Notes: generated by a model from the letters alone, not told the origin. A stretch of DNA of 64,000 nt from Helicobacter rappini (GCF_900198625.1 NZ_FZPK01000010.1:1-64000); one strand, 5' to 3'; shown: positions 38,778 to 48,363, counted from the stretch's first letter. A program made the numbers and translations.

Positions 38778-39854
38778 ATGCGGAATATGCCTTTATTGCT
38801 TTTGTGTTTTTATTATCTTAGCACTTATCTTTTTGCCAATAATATTTCAACACAAGATTCTAAAATAGCACAAAAACAAGCCTTGTTGCAAGAAATAAAC
38901 ACGCTTGCAAGTATGCAAATCACACCTAAAAATATCAAAAAAGGCATGCTAAAATGTGCTTTAACACAAAAAGAAAAAGATTCCATAAAGCTAAACTATC
39001 CAAAAACATTTTATGAATATTACAATGCTTTGCTTGAGATAAATCGCACGGATATGGATATATCAAAACTCACACAAGACTTGCTTATAGAATCTGTGAG
39101 ATATAAGAATACACCATCGCTACTACTTGCTATGCAGCTGTATTTTAGTAAGCAGTGCGATAGGTGTGAGAGAGTGCGGGATTTTAGCGGATTTGATTAT
39201 TATCGTGATAAAAAAGCCCCTATGCAAAGGCTACTTATGATTGAAGGTGGGGCGCTTGAATCTTCTTATGCTTTGCTTGGCGAGGCGTTTTTATGTCAAG
39301 CCTTAATAACGAAGAATGAAAATGATTTTTTAATGGCGTATAGCAATTTGATGATGGCAGGACTTCATACAAGGGCAATTAATGTTTTATTGCAAGGGCT
39401 AGAAAGCACAAGGGGCGACATGCTGTATTCAACCTTGCAGTTTTTAGTCTCATTTGATAGTGCGATACGAAAGCATGAGATAACCGCCCATTTTCTTAGA
39501 ATCTTGCGTGTAAAAGGGGAGAATGGTTTTTTAAACTTCATATCTCTACCCTATTTTAAAGATTTACAAGTGCTTGAATATGGCATTGAAAGTAATGCAA
39601 TTTTACAAGCCTTGCTTATGAGAGATATGGAAATGGGCAGGATTCTATCTGTATTTGATATGTTTGCCACAGAAGAAACAAAAAAAGAGTTTTGGGATAA
39701 GAAAAATCATTATTCCACCCTCATACATGCAGGAAATATGCGGATTTTAGAGAATGCCACAATAAAAGAGCTAGAAATATACTTAAAGATTCTAAGGCTT
39801 AAAAAGCGTATAAAAGAAGTAAATAGCTATCCTTTTGCAACGACTTATCGTTAA
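38778..39854 (+). CDS. Exported protein of unknown function
   Basis: The 358-residue product has a signal peptide (MPLLLLCFYYLSTYLFA region) and a mature part that seems all helical, with tetratricopeptide-like spacing around EGGALESSYALLGEAFLCQA and LMMAGLHTRAINVLLQGLE. A CxxC-like QCDRCERV occurs near 135. I do not recognise a family. The upstream ribosome-binding site is weak, and a second ATG three codons on is an alternative start. It is convergent with the Sel1 protein gene. Confidence 0.65.
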   Translation: MRNMPLLLLCFYYLSTYLFANNISTQDSKIAQKQALLQEINTLASMQITPKNIKKGMLKCALTQKEKDSIKLNYPKTFYEYYNALLEINRTDMDISKLTQDLLIESVRYKNTPSLLLAMQLYFSKQCDRCERVRDFSGFDYYRDKKAPMQRLLMIEGGALESSYALLGEAFLCQALITKNENDFLMAYSNLMMAGLHTRAINVLLQGLESTRGDMLYSTLQFLVSFDSAIRKHEITAHFLRILRVKGENGFLNFISLPYFKDLQVLEYGIESNAILQALLMRDMEMGRILSVFDMFATEETKKEFWDKKNHYSTLIHAGNMRILENATIKELEIYLKILRLKKRIKEVNSYPFATTYR

Positions 39855-39865
39855 ATAATAAAATC

Positions 39866-40525
39866 TTATTCCTGCTGCTTTAAATGATCTTTTATTGTTA
39901 TTGAAAAATCAGCCGCATTAATGATTTTGTATTCCTTGCAGCCAAGCTCCATGCCCAAATCACATGCTTTTTTAAAAAACTTTTTTGCCTTTAGTCTATC
40001 AGCCTTTAGTCCTATGCCTTCTTTATATGAAATTGCAAGGTTATAGCAAGACTGCTCTTCATTATTAGCACACGCTTCAAAAAAGATTCTATTCGCCTTT
40101 TTTATATCCGCTTTCACACCTAAGCCATTCACATAAAGCATAGCAAGATTATAGCAACTTGGCATAAAGCCTTTATCACAACTTTGTTTATATGTATTAT
40201 ATGCTTGTGTGTAGTTTTCTAATATCTCATAGTTCAATGCACTCTCAAAGCACGCTTCAATCACATTAGCATAGCAAGACTTTTTTAGATAAGGGATTGC
40301 GTATTCATGCAGGCTAGCATTCATATAAATATGTGCGATTAAAATACAACTTCTCTCTTCATTACATTCATCTATGCTTGGCAGCTCTTCATCAATAAGC
40401 CTTAAACAAGCCTCTTTATCACTATCTAGGCACGCATATATAAGCTCTTTTTCATTGAGATTTGTTTGTGTTGCATTTAAGAGATTGCAGAATACAAAAA
40501 TGAATGATATGAAAAGGTTACGCAA
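39866..40525 (-). CDS. Sel1-repeat cysteine-rich protein (Hcp-like)
   Basis: A secreted protein of 219 residues with a signal peptide and about four Sel1-like repeats of 36 residues. Each repeat pairs two Cys seven or eight residues apart (CDKGFMPSC, CANNEEQSC, CDLGMELGC), as in the Helicobacter cysteine-rich proteins. YNLAMLYVNGLGVKAD is a typical repeat core. The start is TTG at 40525, with AGGTG ten bases ahead. Hcp proteins are exported solenoids recognised by the host immune system. Its function here is not known. Confidence 0.83.
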   Translation of the reverse strand: MRNLFISFIFVFCNLLNATQTNLNEKELIYACLDSDKEACLRLIDEELPSIDECNEERSCILIAHIYMNASLHEYAIPYLKKSCYANVIEACFESALNYEILENYTQAYNTYKQSCDKGFMPSCYNLAMLYVNGLGVKADIKKANRIFFEACANNEEQSCYNLAISYKEGIGLKADRLKAKKFFKKACDLGMELGCKEYKIINAADFSITIKDHLKQQE

Positions 40526-40627
40526 AATAACACCTATAAAGTGAGTTTATAAAGTGCTATTATATAACGAATTCTAGAATCTAAGCATGCAATCTGTCCC
40601 TAATTATGCTTAATAACAAGATAATGC

Positions 40628-40653
40628 TAAAGTTAATAAAAAATAGTCGATAT
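40628..40653 (+). promoter_or_regulatory. FliA (sigma28)-like promoter ahead of an outer membrane protein
   Basis: TAAAGTTA (40628) and GTCGATAT (40646-40653) resemble the flaA promoter at 46117-46141, with one base more between the two parts. If real, the porin-like gene would be expressed with the late flagellar genes. Confidence 0.45.
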
Positions 40654-40717
40654 ACTCGTCAGTGTTTTTGTTGCATAACTATGCGGATAAGCACAAATTG
40701 TTAATAAAGGATAAAAG

Positions 40718-41950
40718 ATGACAAAAAAAATAATGGGTTCGGTTGTTTTAGCAGGACTTTTGGTAAGTGCAGCTCAAGCAGTTGAGGTAACACCTTTTGG
40801 TAAAGTGGGCGTTATGGGTAACTTTGGCTTTGGTGATGCAAATACATTAGCTGGTCAAAGCCTTACAGGATATGTTGGCGTTGTAGGACAGGTGGGCGTA
40901 GATTTTAACTTTAGCGGATTTAAGCTTGGTCTTGGTGCTATGGCAGGTTATGCACCACTTACAATTGGTGCTGGTGGTGATTTTACAAATAACGCATTTG
41001 TTGGTCATGGCGGTAAGCTTTTTGCAAGTCCTTATGTGGATCTCTCTGATCTTTATGTGGGCTATCAAGGCTCTGGGCTAGATTTTGCACTCGGTCGATA
41101 TAATGCAAGTAAGATTCTAGCGACAGCAGAGTGGATTGGCGGACATAATCAAGGTTTTGCCCTTGCGTATCAATCTCAATATTTTGGAATCTGGGGAACA
41201 TGGGTTAATGACTGGTTACGCGATGGATACAATGCAAGCGCTAGTCTAAAATCTGGTGCTGATGGACGCTATGGTATGGATATTTCTGGTTTTGGTAAAT
41301 ATCCATCAAGCTGGAATAACTTTGGATTCAACAATGAGTTATTCGCACTCGGTTTGGATTTCAAATTTGGTGAGCATGTAAGCCTTAGCCCTTACGCACA
41401 ATACTGGTCAAAAGTAGGCAATCACGATGTATTGCAGGCTGGAGCGCGTGCTATCTTTGATTTTGATTTGGGTGCGGTAAAATCTACTACGACACTTCGT
41501 GGTTTATGGTCGCATTTCTTTGCTAGTGGTGCAAATGGCTTCATGTGGCAAGTTGATGAAGAGTTGCTTTTTGTTGATATGATTAAGCTTGGTGGTGGTT
41601 ATTTAAGCATTGGTAATCTTAGCTTGAATGGCACAACGCTTGTTGATAGGACAAGATTCTATGGACAATATCTCTATCCTATGAATGGATATAATGGCAC
41701 TGGACTTGCAAATCGTGGCTATTTAAATGCTGGTGTAGATACATGGTATGTATTTACAGGATTAAAACTTGGTGAAACACTTGATTTTGATGTGCTTTAT
41801 GCTGGTGGCGATTACAAAGAATTCTCTGCTATCATCAACTACAACATTTTAAGCAGTGGCAACCTTGTATGGTCTGTTGGCGGTGGTTTTGTAAGCAATG
41901 GCTTTGGTAATGCAAACTCTGGTTTAGCTTTCACAAAGCTTAAATTCTAA
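40718..41950 (+). CDS. Outer membrane beta-barrel protein, Hof-like
   Basis: A 410-residue outer membrane protein with a clean signal peptide (cleavage after AAQA), alternating aromatic and Gly-rich strands throughout and a terminal Phe (FTKLKF) as barrel-assembly signal. FALGRYNASKILATAEW and RFYGQYLYPMNGYNG recall the Hof family of Helicobacter. TAAAGGATAAAAG precedes the start. It is monocistronic, followed by a hairpin at 41984-42001. Confidence 0.8.
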   Translation: MTKKIMGSVVLAGLLVSAAQAVEVTPFGKVGVMGNFGFGDANTLAGQSLTGYVGVVGQVGVDFNFSGFKLGLGAMAGYAPLTIGAGGDFTNNAFVGHGGKLFASPYVDLSDLYVGYQGSGLDFALGRYNASKILATAEWIGGHNQGFALAYQSQYFGIWGTWVNDWLRDGYNASASLKSGADGRYGMDISGFGKYPSSWNNFGFNNELFALGLDFKFGEHVSLSPYAQYWSKVGNHDVLQAGARAIFDFDLGAVKSTTTLRGLWSHFFASGANGFMWQVDEELLFVDMIKLGGGYLSIGNLSLNGTTLVDRTRFYGQYLYPMNGYNGTGLANRGYLNAGVDTWYVFTGLKLGETLDFDVLYAGGDYKEFSAIINYNILSSGNLVWSVGGGFVSNGFGNANSGLAFTKLKF

Positions 41951-41983
41951 AAACATAAATATTCAAAAAATCCAAGCTTTATT

Positions 41984-42001
41984 CCTTGCTTAAATGCAAG
42001 G
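41984..42001 (+). terminator. Hairpin after the outer membrane protein gene
   Basis: CCTTGC-TTAAAT-GCAAGG forms a perfect six-base stem 33 bases after the stop. It is followed by TTTGGGG, a poor U tail, so terminator function is plausible but not certain. Confidence 0.45.
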
Positions 42002-42200
42002 TTTGGGGTAATATCAAGTTAGACTATTCAGTAAACCTGAAATTTTGTGAGTAATGCCTTGAAGCATATATCACAAAACACAATTAAACTCCCTTTATCA
42101 ATACATTTTTCACTTTTAAATCACTTTGTATGCCATAATGATAAATTAGTATAATAAGATTCTCTATTAAAATAAAACATTATTCAAAAAGGAAAAAGGG

Positions 42201-44264
42201 TTGAATTTCTATCATAATTACATAAAAAAATACATGCAAATATATGATCCCGGCTATCTTAGCTTTATGTATGCCCTAAAAGCTATGGTAGCTATTAGTA
42301 TCAGTGCTTTTACACATTATATGCTTTTTGGACAGCAGGTCTTAATCTGGGCTACTATGACACCTATCCAAGTATTTTTGCTCAATGCAACACTTAGTCA
42401 GCAAGCTGATAGAAAGACACATTTACTAGGCTTTGCAGTGTGTTCTACTATTGCTGTTGGCTTTTTTACCATACTTGCAGAAAAGGCATTAAATGGGGAG
42501 CATAGCTTGCAAGATATTTTATGGCTTGCCCTGCCTGTGCTGCTTTTAAGCTTTGGTGTCGGCATGTCTAGGGCGCATTCTATTGATTTGTATCGTATGT
42601 TTATCCCTGTTGTGGTTAATTCTTTAGTGGCAGCGGTATATGTGGATTCCCATGTGATTTTGCCTATTTATCAAAGCATGTTTGTTGTGTTTAGTGGGGC
42701 TATGATTGGCATTGTTATAGGCTTTTTGCTTTTAAATAATCCGGGAAATTATGGTAAATATACGCAAGTGTATTATCCTGCTGTGCTTAATCATTTGCAA
42801 AATATGGTGAAAAATCTCAATTCACAGAGTGAATTTAACCGCTATAAAGACTTAACTTTTTCGCTCATTCACAATATTAAGCAAACCTTGCATACAAAAT
42901 CAAGTCTTTATAATGATAACTACATGATTAAAAACATTAAAAGAGCGATATTTTATATTTATAGAATCGAAGATATTTATCTTATAATAAATCTTTTGCC
43001 AAACTATAAAATCGCAAAAAAATATCCATTGCTGATACATGAAATCATTGAAAATCTTAATAGTCTAAGTAAAATTTTTAGCGGTAAAGTCCCAAATATA
43101 GAAAGACAACAAGTAGATAAAGTCCTTAGTATAGAAAATGCAAATGAGGTTGAGAAAGCACTGCAAAATATCTTAAGGATTCTCTACTATAAAATGGAAT
43201 CTTTTTGTCGTGTGGGGAAGAATCCAGACCCAGCCTTTAATCCACCTGCAAAAAAGAGCTTCAAAAATATCCCTAAAGCCTTTGATTATAATAATATTAC
43301 TTTTAGATTCAGTGTGAAATACTCTATTGCTATTGGTATGTCGCTTATCTTTGCTACGCTTTTGCATATTAATCGTGGGATTTGGATTAGCATGGGGGTT
43401 GTAAGTGTGGTGCGTCCTTCAATTGGCGGTATGCAAAAGGTGAGTTTTGAGTATTTTTTTAGTGCTGTTGTTGGCATTGGGGTTGGGGTAGCAATCTCTG
43501 TGTTTTCAAATGCGTATGTGTTTTATTTGCTTTTTGGTTTGCTTGTATTTTTAGTGGTGTATTTACGCGTATTTCCATTTTGGCTATGGTCTGGTTTTAT
43601 GATGTGCCTTTTTGTTATGATGTATTCTATTATGTATGAAGACTTTTTGTTATATGTGCTTGATAGATTGGTTGATATTGGCATTGGGGTTGTGTTTGCT
43701 GTGATTGTGTTTCGCGTGGTATTTCCGCGTTTTGCACATAATCTTTTAAAGCCCCTGCTTATAAAGCAAGTGGAATTACTCAAAGATATATGCACACTTG
43801 TAATGGAATCTAATAAAGATATAAAGCCACTTGATAGCAATATGATACAAACAAAATATGCAGAGTTTTTGCATAATGTCGAGGAGCTAAAAAATCATTT
43901 AAGAGATTCTAAGAGTGAAAGGGCAGAGGCTAGTAATCAAATCGTTGTGTATGGCTTTGATTTAATCAATGTTTTAGAATCTTTAATCATTAAGGTAAAT
44001 GAAATCGCACAGATTTATTCAACAAGTGATTATGATAAGGATATGAAAGAGATTTATGCAAATGATATTCGTGTATTGCAGGAGAGATTCTTAATGATTG
44101 AGAATCTTTTAGCAAATAAAGAGACAGATTTTAGCTTTGATGAAAACAATGTCTTTTTAGGTAAGCAACACACGCATTTTGCTTGGACTACACACGAAAT
44201 ATTTCAAAGTCAAAATAAGCTTTTTAATCTTTTAAACGAAAAACATATCAGTGCGCCGGAGTAG
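42201..44264 (+). CDS. FUSC-family inner membrane protein
   Basis: The 687-residue protein has two sets of about six membrane helices (roughly 20-180 and 375-510) separated and followed by cytoplasmic helical domains, the layout of YccS/FUSC proteins related to aromatic acid exporters. The second set contains RGIWISMGVVSVVRPSIGGM, the usual core of the FUSC domain. The start is TTG at 42201 behind AAGGAAAAAGGG; the next ATG would remove only a few residues. The substrate is unknown. Confidence 0.82.
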   Translation: MNFYHNYIKKYMQIYDPGYLSFMYALKAMVAISISAFTHYMLFGQQVLIWATMTPIQVFLLNATLSQQADRKTHLLGFAVCSTIAVGFFTILAEKALNGEHSLQDILWLALPVLLLSFGVGMSRAHSIDLYRMFIPVVVNSLVAAVYVDSHVILPIYQSMFVVFSGAMIGIVIGFLLLNNPGNYGKYTQVYYPAVLNHLQNMVKNLNSQSEFNRYKDLTFSLIHNIKQTLHTKSSLYNDNYMIKNIKRAIFYIYRIEDIYLIINLLPNYKIAKKYPLLIHEIIENLNSLSKIFSGKVPNIERQQVDKVLSIENANEVEKALQNILRILYYKMESFCRVGKNPDPAFNPPAKKSFKNIPKAFDYNNITFRFSVKYSIAIGMSLIFATLLHINRGIWISMGVVSVVRPSIGGMQKVSFEYFFSAVVGIGVGVAISVFSNAYVFYLLFGLLVFLVVYLRVFPFWLWSGFMMCLFVMMYSIMYEDFLLYVLDRLVDIGIGVVFAVIVFRVVFPRFAHNLLKPLLIKQVELLKDICTLVMESNKDIKPLDSNMIQTKYAEFLHNVEELKNHLRDSKSERAEASNQIVVYGFDLINVLESLIIKVNEIAQIYSTSDYDKDMKEIYANDIRVLQERFLMIENLLANKETDFSFDENNVFLGKQHTHFAWTTHEIFQSQNKLFNLLNEKHISAPE

Positions 44265-44470
44265 ATTGTTAGGGAATTGCTAGACATTTAATTGTAAGCA
44301 AGGAATTCTAAGTCGGTTTGATAATATTCTCAACTCGCATACCATGAATGATATTAACATGCAAATTTATAGTTAATTTGCTTTAATTATAGCTACTCGT
44401 TTTAACATAAAAATACTACTGATTTTAAATATCTATGATTGTTGTGTATTGACAAATTACATAAAAAACC

Positions 44471-44501
44471 TTGACAAATTGTTTTTTTTTTTTTGTATTA
44501 T
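44471..44501 (+). promoter_or_regulatory. Promoter with a 13-T tract between -35 and -10
   Basis: TTGACA (44471-44476) and TATTAT (44496-44501) are separated by 19 bases, of which 13 are T (44482-44494). Loss of two T would give the optimal 17-base spacing. The box lies about 30 bases ahead of the small peptide ORF at 44530. Confidence 0.65.
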
Positions 44502-44529
44502 TCAACAAATCGTTTATAAAGGATTGCAA

Positions 44530-44643
44530 ATGCAGCAAAAGAAAATTGTTATTAAGCTAAAGATGACTAAAACAAGAAATGATATTAGTGTTATTAGACA
44601 GAGAAGCCAATGTAGAACTACTCATAAGCGACAGGATTGTTAG
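44530..44643 (+). CDS. 37-residue basic peptide, candidate RiPP precursor
   Basis: AAAGGA stands seven bases ahead of the ATG. The peptide begins MQQKKIVIKLKMTK, is rich in Lys and Arg, and ends in SQCRTTHKRQDC, with Cys at 28 and at the last position, 37. It lies 30 bases ahead of a radical SAM/SPASM enzyme and behind its own promoter. Short peptides in this position are the substrates of SPASM enzymes in known RiPP systems (sactipeptides, streptide, PQQ). By analogy residues 1-27 would be the leader and 28-37 the core. No family match is known to me. A longer frame from 44449 would start within the region upstream of the promoter and is rejected. Confidence 0.6.
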   Translation: MQQKKIVIKLKMTKTRNDISVIRQRSQCRTTHKRQDC

Positions 44644-44673
44644 CGTGTTCTGCTGAATTTTAGGATAATTAAT

Positions 44674-45987
44674 ATGAGAGCAATTGATGCAGAAACTATT
44701 GAACTTGTGGAGACAGAAAGAATTAATTTTCCTAATTTTATACATAAGAAGGTTTTAAATAAAAATCTACTGATTGCCCCAGAGTATCCCACTTGGATAG
44801 TTTTAGATGATGATGAATACGACATGTTTCGTATCTTGTGTGAACATACAATAGAAGAATCTCTTGCTATTTACAGAAAAAATATACACGCACAAGATCC
44901 TTATTCTATAAGAATGAGTGTGCTTGAGAAAATTTTTAATAACAATTTTTATAGGGAAGGATTTGCACGAACTCAAAATGAAGAGATAATGGATAATATA
45001 CAAAAATCCATACATATTAATGTGATAAATGATTGCAATATGCGTTGTAAGCATTGTTTTATAAATGCGGGAAGAGTGGAAAAGCAACAGATAGATATCG
45101 AAAATATCTTAGCAAAAGTGAGAGACATTACAATAATAAATGGCTATACATCAGTAACAATATCTGGTGGCGAGCCATTACTGCATAAAAATATTTTTTC
45201 ACTTCTTGAGGGATTGCGTGGTCATAAGGTGTCATTATTTACTAATGGGATTTTAATTAATGAATCCATTATCGATAAACTTCAACCTTTGGTTTCAAAT
45301 ATACAAATTAGCATGGAAGGCATATCGGCGGAAAAATATGAGCAAAATAGAGGATATGGCAATTACAAAAAAGTCTTACAGGCAATTAATCTTATTAAAG
45401 CTAAAAATATACCTCTTTATTTAGCAGTTACCATTCTCCCAGACACATTGTTGGATATTGAAGAAAATCTTGTTGATTTTGTAAAAATGCTTGATTATAA
45501 GAATATGCAGATAAGACTGAATAATGAAATAGAAATGTCTGGTGCTGCACTTCATGAGCTTGACTTAAGAAATTACGATATGCAACATTCCAATATTGTT
45601 GTCTTTAATTTGATGAAAAAACTAGGGAAGCTAGGTTTTGCAGTAGAATCTTCAAAAGTTAAAAACATACGATTTAAAAATTGCGGGATAGGAACGAGTA
45701 TTGTAATAGATTCTGATGGCAAGATATATCCTTGTAGTTATTTCTCTTCTTATCATATCCCATATACTGCAAGTGCCAAACACATTATTAAGGAATTTAA
45801 TACAATCAACAACAACACTTCGATAGAACATATAGAAAAATGCAAAGATTGCGAACTAAAATATATATGCTCAGGCGGATGCAAAATAAACAATTTAGTG
45901 AAAAATAAAAACATGATTTTTACTTCTTGCAATGATGATTTTAAACAAAAACAGCTAGAAAAACTTGTGAATAGTGAGTTGTTATAA
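44674..45987 (+). CDS. Radical SAM/SPASM peptide-modifying enzyme
   Basis: Residues 1-100 have a PqqD-like character (WIVLDDDEYDMFRILCE, then EESLAIY) and may be the domain that holds the leader peptide. The radical SAM core begins with CNMRCKHC (Cys121, 125, 128), which binds the catalytic iron-sulfur cluster, and has the Gly-rich SGGEPLLHKN. The C-terminus carries a complete seven-Cys SPASM motif: Cys337, Cys354 in DGKIYPC, CKDCELKYICSGGC (390, 393, 399, 403) and Cys419. SPASM enzymes of this build modify peptides, for example by thioether or carbon-carbon crosslinks. AGGAT precedes the start. No transporter, protease or second enzyme is adjacent; flaA follows from its own promoter. Confidence 0.85.
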   Translation: MRAIDAETIELVETERINFPNFIHKKVLNKNLLIAPEYPTWIVLDDDEYDMFRILCEHTIEESLAIYRKNIHAQDPYSIRMSVLEKIFNNNFYREGFARTQNEEIMDNIQKSIHINVINDCNMRCKHCFINAGRVEKQQIDIENILAKVRDITIINGYTSVTISGGEPLLHKNIFSLLEGLRGHKVSLFTNGILINESIIDKLQPLVSNIQISMEGISAEKYEQNRGYGNYKKVLQAINLIKAKNIPLYLAVTILPDTLLDIEENLVDFVKMLDYKNMQIRLNNEIEMSGAALHELDLRNYDMQHSNIVVFNLMKKLGKLGFAVESSKVKNIRFKNCGIGTSIVIDSDGKIYPCSYFSSYHIPYTASAKHIIKEFNTINNNTSIEHIEKCKDCELKYICSGGCKINNLVKNKNMIFTSCNDDFKQKQLEKLVNSELL

Positions 45988-46116
45988 TATATTCACAATG
46001 TTTGCAAGTCGATATGCTGCTAGAGTCTCATGTTATACAAGTTATTTTTTAATCTTTTGAATACATGAGACAAACCTTCACAATAAAATAAATCATAATC
46101 TGTAAAAAAAATACTT

Positions 46117-46141
46117 TAAAGTTTTAAAAATCTGTCGATAT
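46117..46141 (+). promoter_or_regulatory. FliA (sigma28) promoter of flaA
   Basis: TAAAGTTT (46117-46124) and TCGATAT (46135-46141) match the sigma28 consensus TAAAGTTT-N11-GCCGATAA closely, about 60 bases ahead of the flagellin start. A small hairpin, CAAGC-AAGGAT-GCTTG, lies in the expected 5' leader at about 46150-46166. Confidence 0.8.
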
Positions 46142-46201
46142 GAGAGTAACAAGCAAGGATGCTTGGGATATTTTTACAATATTAATCACAAGGAGTGAAA
46201 A

Positions 46202-47752
46202 ATGGCTTTTCAAGTCAATACTAATATTAATGCGTTGAATGCGCATGTGCAGAATGTTGTTACCCAAAGAGGTTTGAAAGATTCTTTGGAAAAGTTAAGT
46301 TCAGGTTTGAGAATCAACAAGGCAGCAGATGATGCGTCTGGTATGATCATTGCAGATAGCTTGAGAGGTCAAGCGAGTGCATTAGGTCAGGCTATTGCAA
46401 ACACAAATGATGCTATGGGGATTATCCAAATTGCTGATAAAGCGATGGACGAGCAGCTTAAAATTCTTGACACTGTGAAAGTGAAAGCTACACAAGCAGC
46501 ACAAGATGGACAAACTACTGAATCAAGAAGAGCTATTCAGTCAGATATCGTGCGCCTTATCCAAGGTCTTGATATGATTGGAAATACTACTTCTTTCAAT
46601 GGTCAGAAGTTGCTATCTGGTTCTTTCACAAATAAGGAATTCCAAGTTGGTGCCTATTCAAATGAATCTATTAAAGCTTCAATTGGTGCAACAACAAGTG
46701 ATAAAATCGGGCAAGTAAGGATTATGACAGGTGGGCTAATTACAGCGTCTGGCACTGTTAGCACAGTTTTCAAAAATGTTGATGGTGTGAATGATGTGAA
46801 GTTGCAGTCTGTTAAAATCTCTACAAGCGTTGGCACAGGTATTGGTGTGTTAGCTGAAGTTATCAATAAAAGTTCAGATAAAACAGGCATCCGTGCGGTA
46901 GCAAATGTTATCTCAACTTCTGATGAAGCGGTAAAATCAGGGACAATGTCAAATGTTATTATTAATGGCATTACGCTTGGTGATATCAATGACATTAAAG
47001 CTGGTGACTCTGATGGTCGTTTGGTGCAAGCATTCAATGCTTCTACAAACCAAACAGGCGTTGAGGCTTTTACTGATGAAAGAGGTCGTTTAACATTGCG
47101 AAGTGTTGATGGTCGTGGTATCAAACTTTCTATTGGTAAAAACGAAAAAGGTCAAAATGGTAAAGTGCCAGAAGTAGCGGTAAAATCTATGAATGGTGGT
47201 CAAAAGCTTGAAGGTAAAGGTTCTGAAAACTATGGACGATTATCTCTTAGCAGACTAGATTCTAGAGATATTATCGTAATGTCTGGGACTGATGCTAAAA
47301 ACACTTACAAGGCTTTAGGTTTTGACAACAAAGATGTTGCTAAAACTGTTGTGAATTTGCGTGATACTATGGGTGCATTTAACAAAGATGTTAAAAGTGC
47401 TGCTGGTGCGAATTTCAATAAAGTTGTTGCAAGTGGTGGTGCAGAGCTTGGTGCTGGTGTTACTACTTTGCGTGGTGCGATGGTTGTTATGGATATTGCT
47501 GAATCTGCGACTAAGATTCTAGATAGAATCCGTGCGGATTTAGGTTCTGTTCAAGGGCAAATGATTTCAACTGTGAATAACATTTCTGTAACACAAGTAA
47601 ATGTTAAAGCAGCTGAAAGCAATATTAGAGAAGTGGATTTCGCTCAAGAGTCTGCAAACTTTAATAAACTTAATATCCTAGCACAATCTGGTAGCTATGC
47701 GATGAGTCAAGCAAACGCTGTGCAACAAAACATTTTAAGACTTTTAAGCTAG
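46202..47752 (+). CDS. flaA: Major flagellin FlaA
   Basis: FlaA is the main filament subunit. The 516-residue protein has conserved D0/D1 ends ([34 protein letters not shown], and at the C-terminus [19 protein letters not shown]) and a variable middle, close to H. pylori FlaA in length and order. The sigma28-type promoter upstream fits flaA rather than the sigma54-driven flaB. ACAAGGAG precedes the ATG. The central domain is exposed and probably glycosylated in this genus. Confidence 0.95.
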   Translation: MAFQVNTNINALNAHVQNVVTQRGLKDSLEKLSSGLRINKAADDASGMIIADSLRGQASALGQAIANTNDAMGIIQIADKAMDEQLKILDTVKVKATQAAQDGQTTESRRAIQSDIVRLIQGLDMIGNTTSFNGQKLLSGSFTNKEFQVGAYSNESIKASIGATTSDKIGQVRIMTGGLITASGTVSTVFKNVDGVNDVKLQSVKISTSVGTGIGVLAEVINKSSDKTGIRAVANVISTSDEAVKSGTMSNVIINGITLGDINDIKAGDSDGRLVQAFNASTNQTGVEAFTDERGRLTLRSVDGRGIKLSIGKNEKGQNGKVPEVAVKSMNGGQKLEGKGSENYGRLSLSRLDSRDIIVMSGTDAKNTYKALGFDNKDVAKTVVNLRDTMGAFNKDVKSAAGANFNKVVASGGAELGAGVTTLRGAMVVMDIAESATKILDRIRADLGSVQGQMISTVNNISVTQVNVKAAESNIREVDFAQESANFNKLNILAQSGSYAMSQANAVQQNILRLLS

Positions 47753-48363
47753 TCTTACACTTGTTTGTCTGCTCATAGCAAGCAGTAATTCCAAGTTTTA
47801 CGCCTCCTTGCTCTCCCCTTATCTTAATGGATTTGGGGGTGGCTTGGTAACTTTCTTTATTTAATAGAATCTACTTTTTATTACTTCATTATTTTCATTC
47901 AAGTTTTTTTTATATTTACAGGCAAAGGCATATATTTTTAGTATTACAAATAAAGGGCTTATATACATACTAAGCTAAATCAATCTTTTTAGATTCTATG
48001 CTAGATTTTTCGCTACGCTCAAAATGACAACCCAATGGTTTGGAATCTAGATTCTAATCCAAATGGGTGGGTGCAGGGTGTAAGAGTGCAAACTTTATAG
48101 AAACTAGATTCTAATCCTTGTCATGTTGAGGCGTGTGCTGAAACATCTAATATGGAATCATTAAAAGATATTTCGCCTTTTCGTAATGCTCAACATGACA
48201 AGAAACTAGAATCTAGTAAAGATTTAAAGTTATTTGGATTAATGGCAAGATGATAAAAAAAGGGGAGTTATAAATCTTAATACACATGCTTTAGGCTTAG
48301 GTTGAAGTATGCGTATTTGTGAAGATTTGTATTAGAATTTTTAAAGTGAAAAACAATCAAGCC
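47753..48363. repeat. Intergenic repeat cluster with a complete 86-base palindromic element
   Basis: No gene is visible. From 47991 to about 48216 there are three modules: a half-unit (TTTCGCTACGCTCAAAATGACAA), a reversed CACCC unit (AATGGGTGGGTGCAGGGTGT) and the full palindromic element at 48117-48202. AGATTCTAA or TAGAATCT stands at almost every junction. A terminator for flaA must lie before 47880, but I did not find a clear one. Confidence 0.7.
48117..48202. mobile_element. 86-base MITE-like palindromic element
   Basis: CTTGTCATGTTGAG at 48117-48130 and its exact reverse complement CTCAACATGACAAG at 48189-48202 bound an 86-base unit whose arms also carry GAAACATCT and AGATATTTC. A unit of the same length with similar ends lies inside pldA at 59396-59481. 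It encodes nothing and would need an outside transposase to move. Confidence 0.65.

Noticed and set aside
44449-44643. Longer 64-residue reading of the peptide ahead of the radical SAM gene
   Set aside because: It would start upstream of the promoter boxes and be translated through the T tract; the ATG at 44530 has the ribosome-binding site.
46654-47124. 156-codon frame opposite flaA
   Set aside because: Antisense to the flagellin variable region and no start signal.
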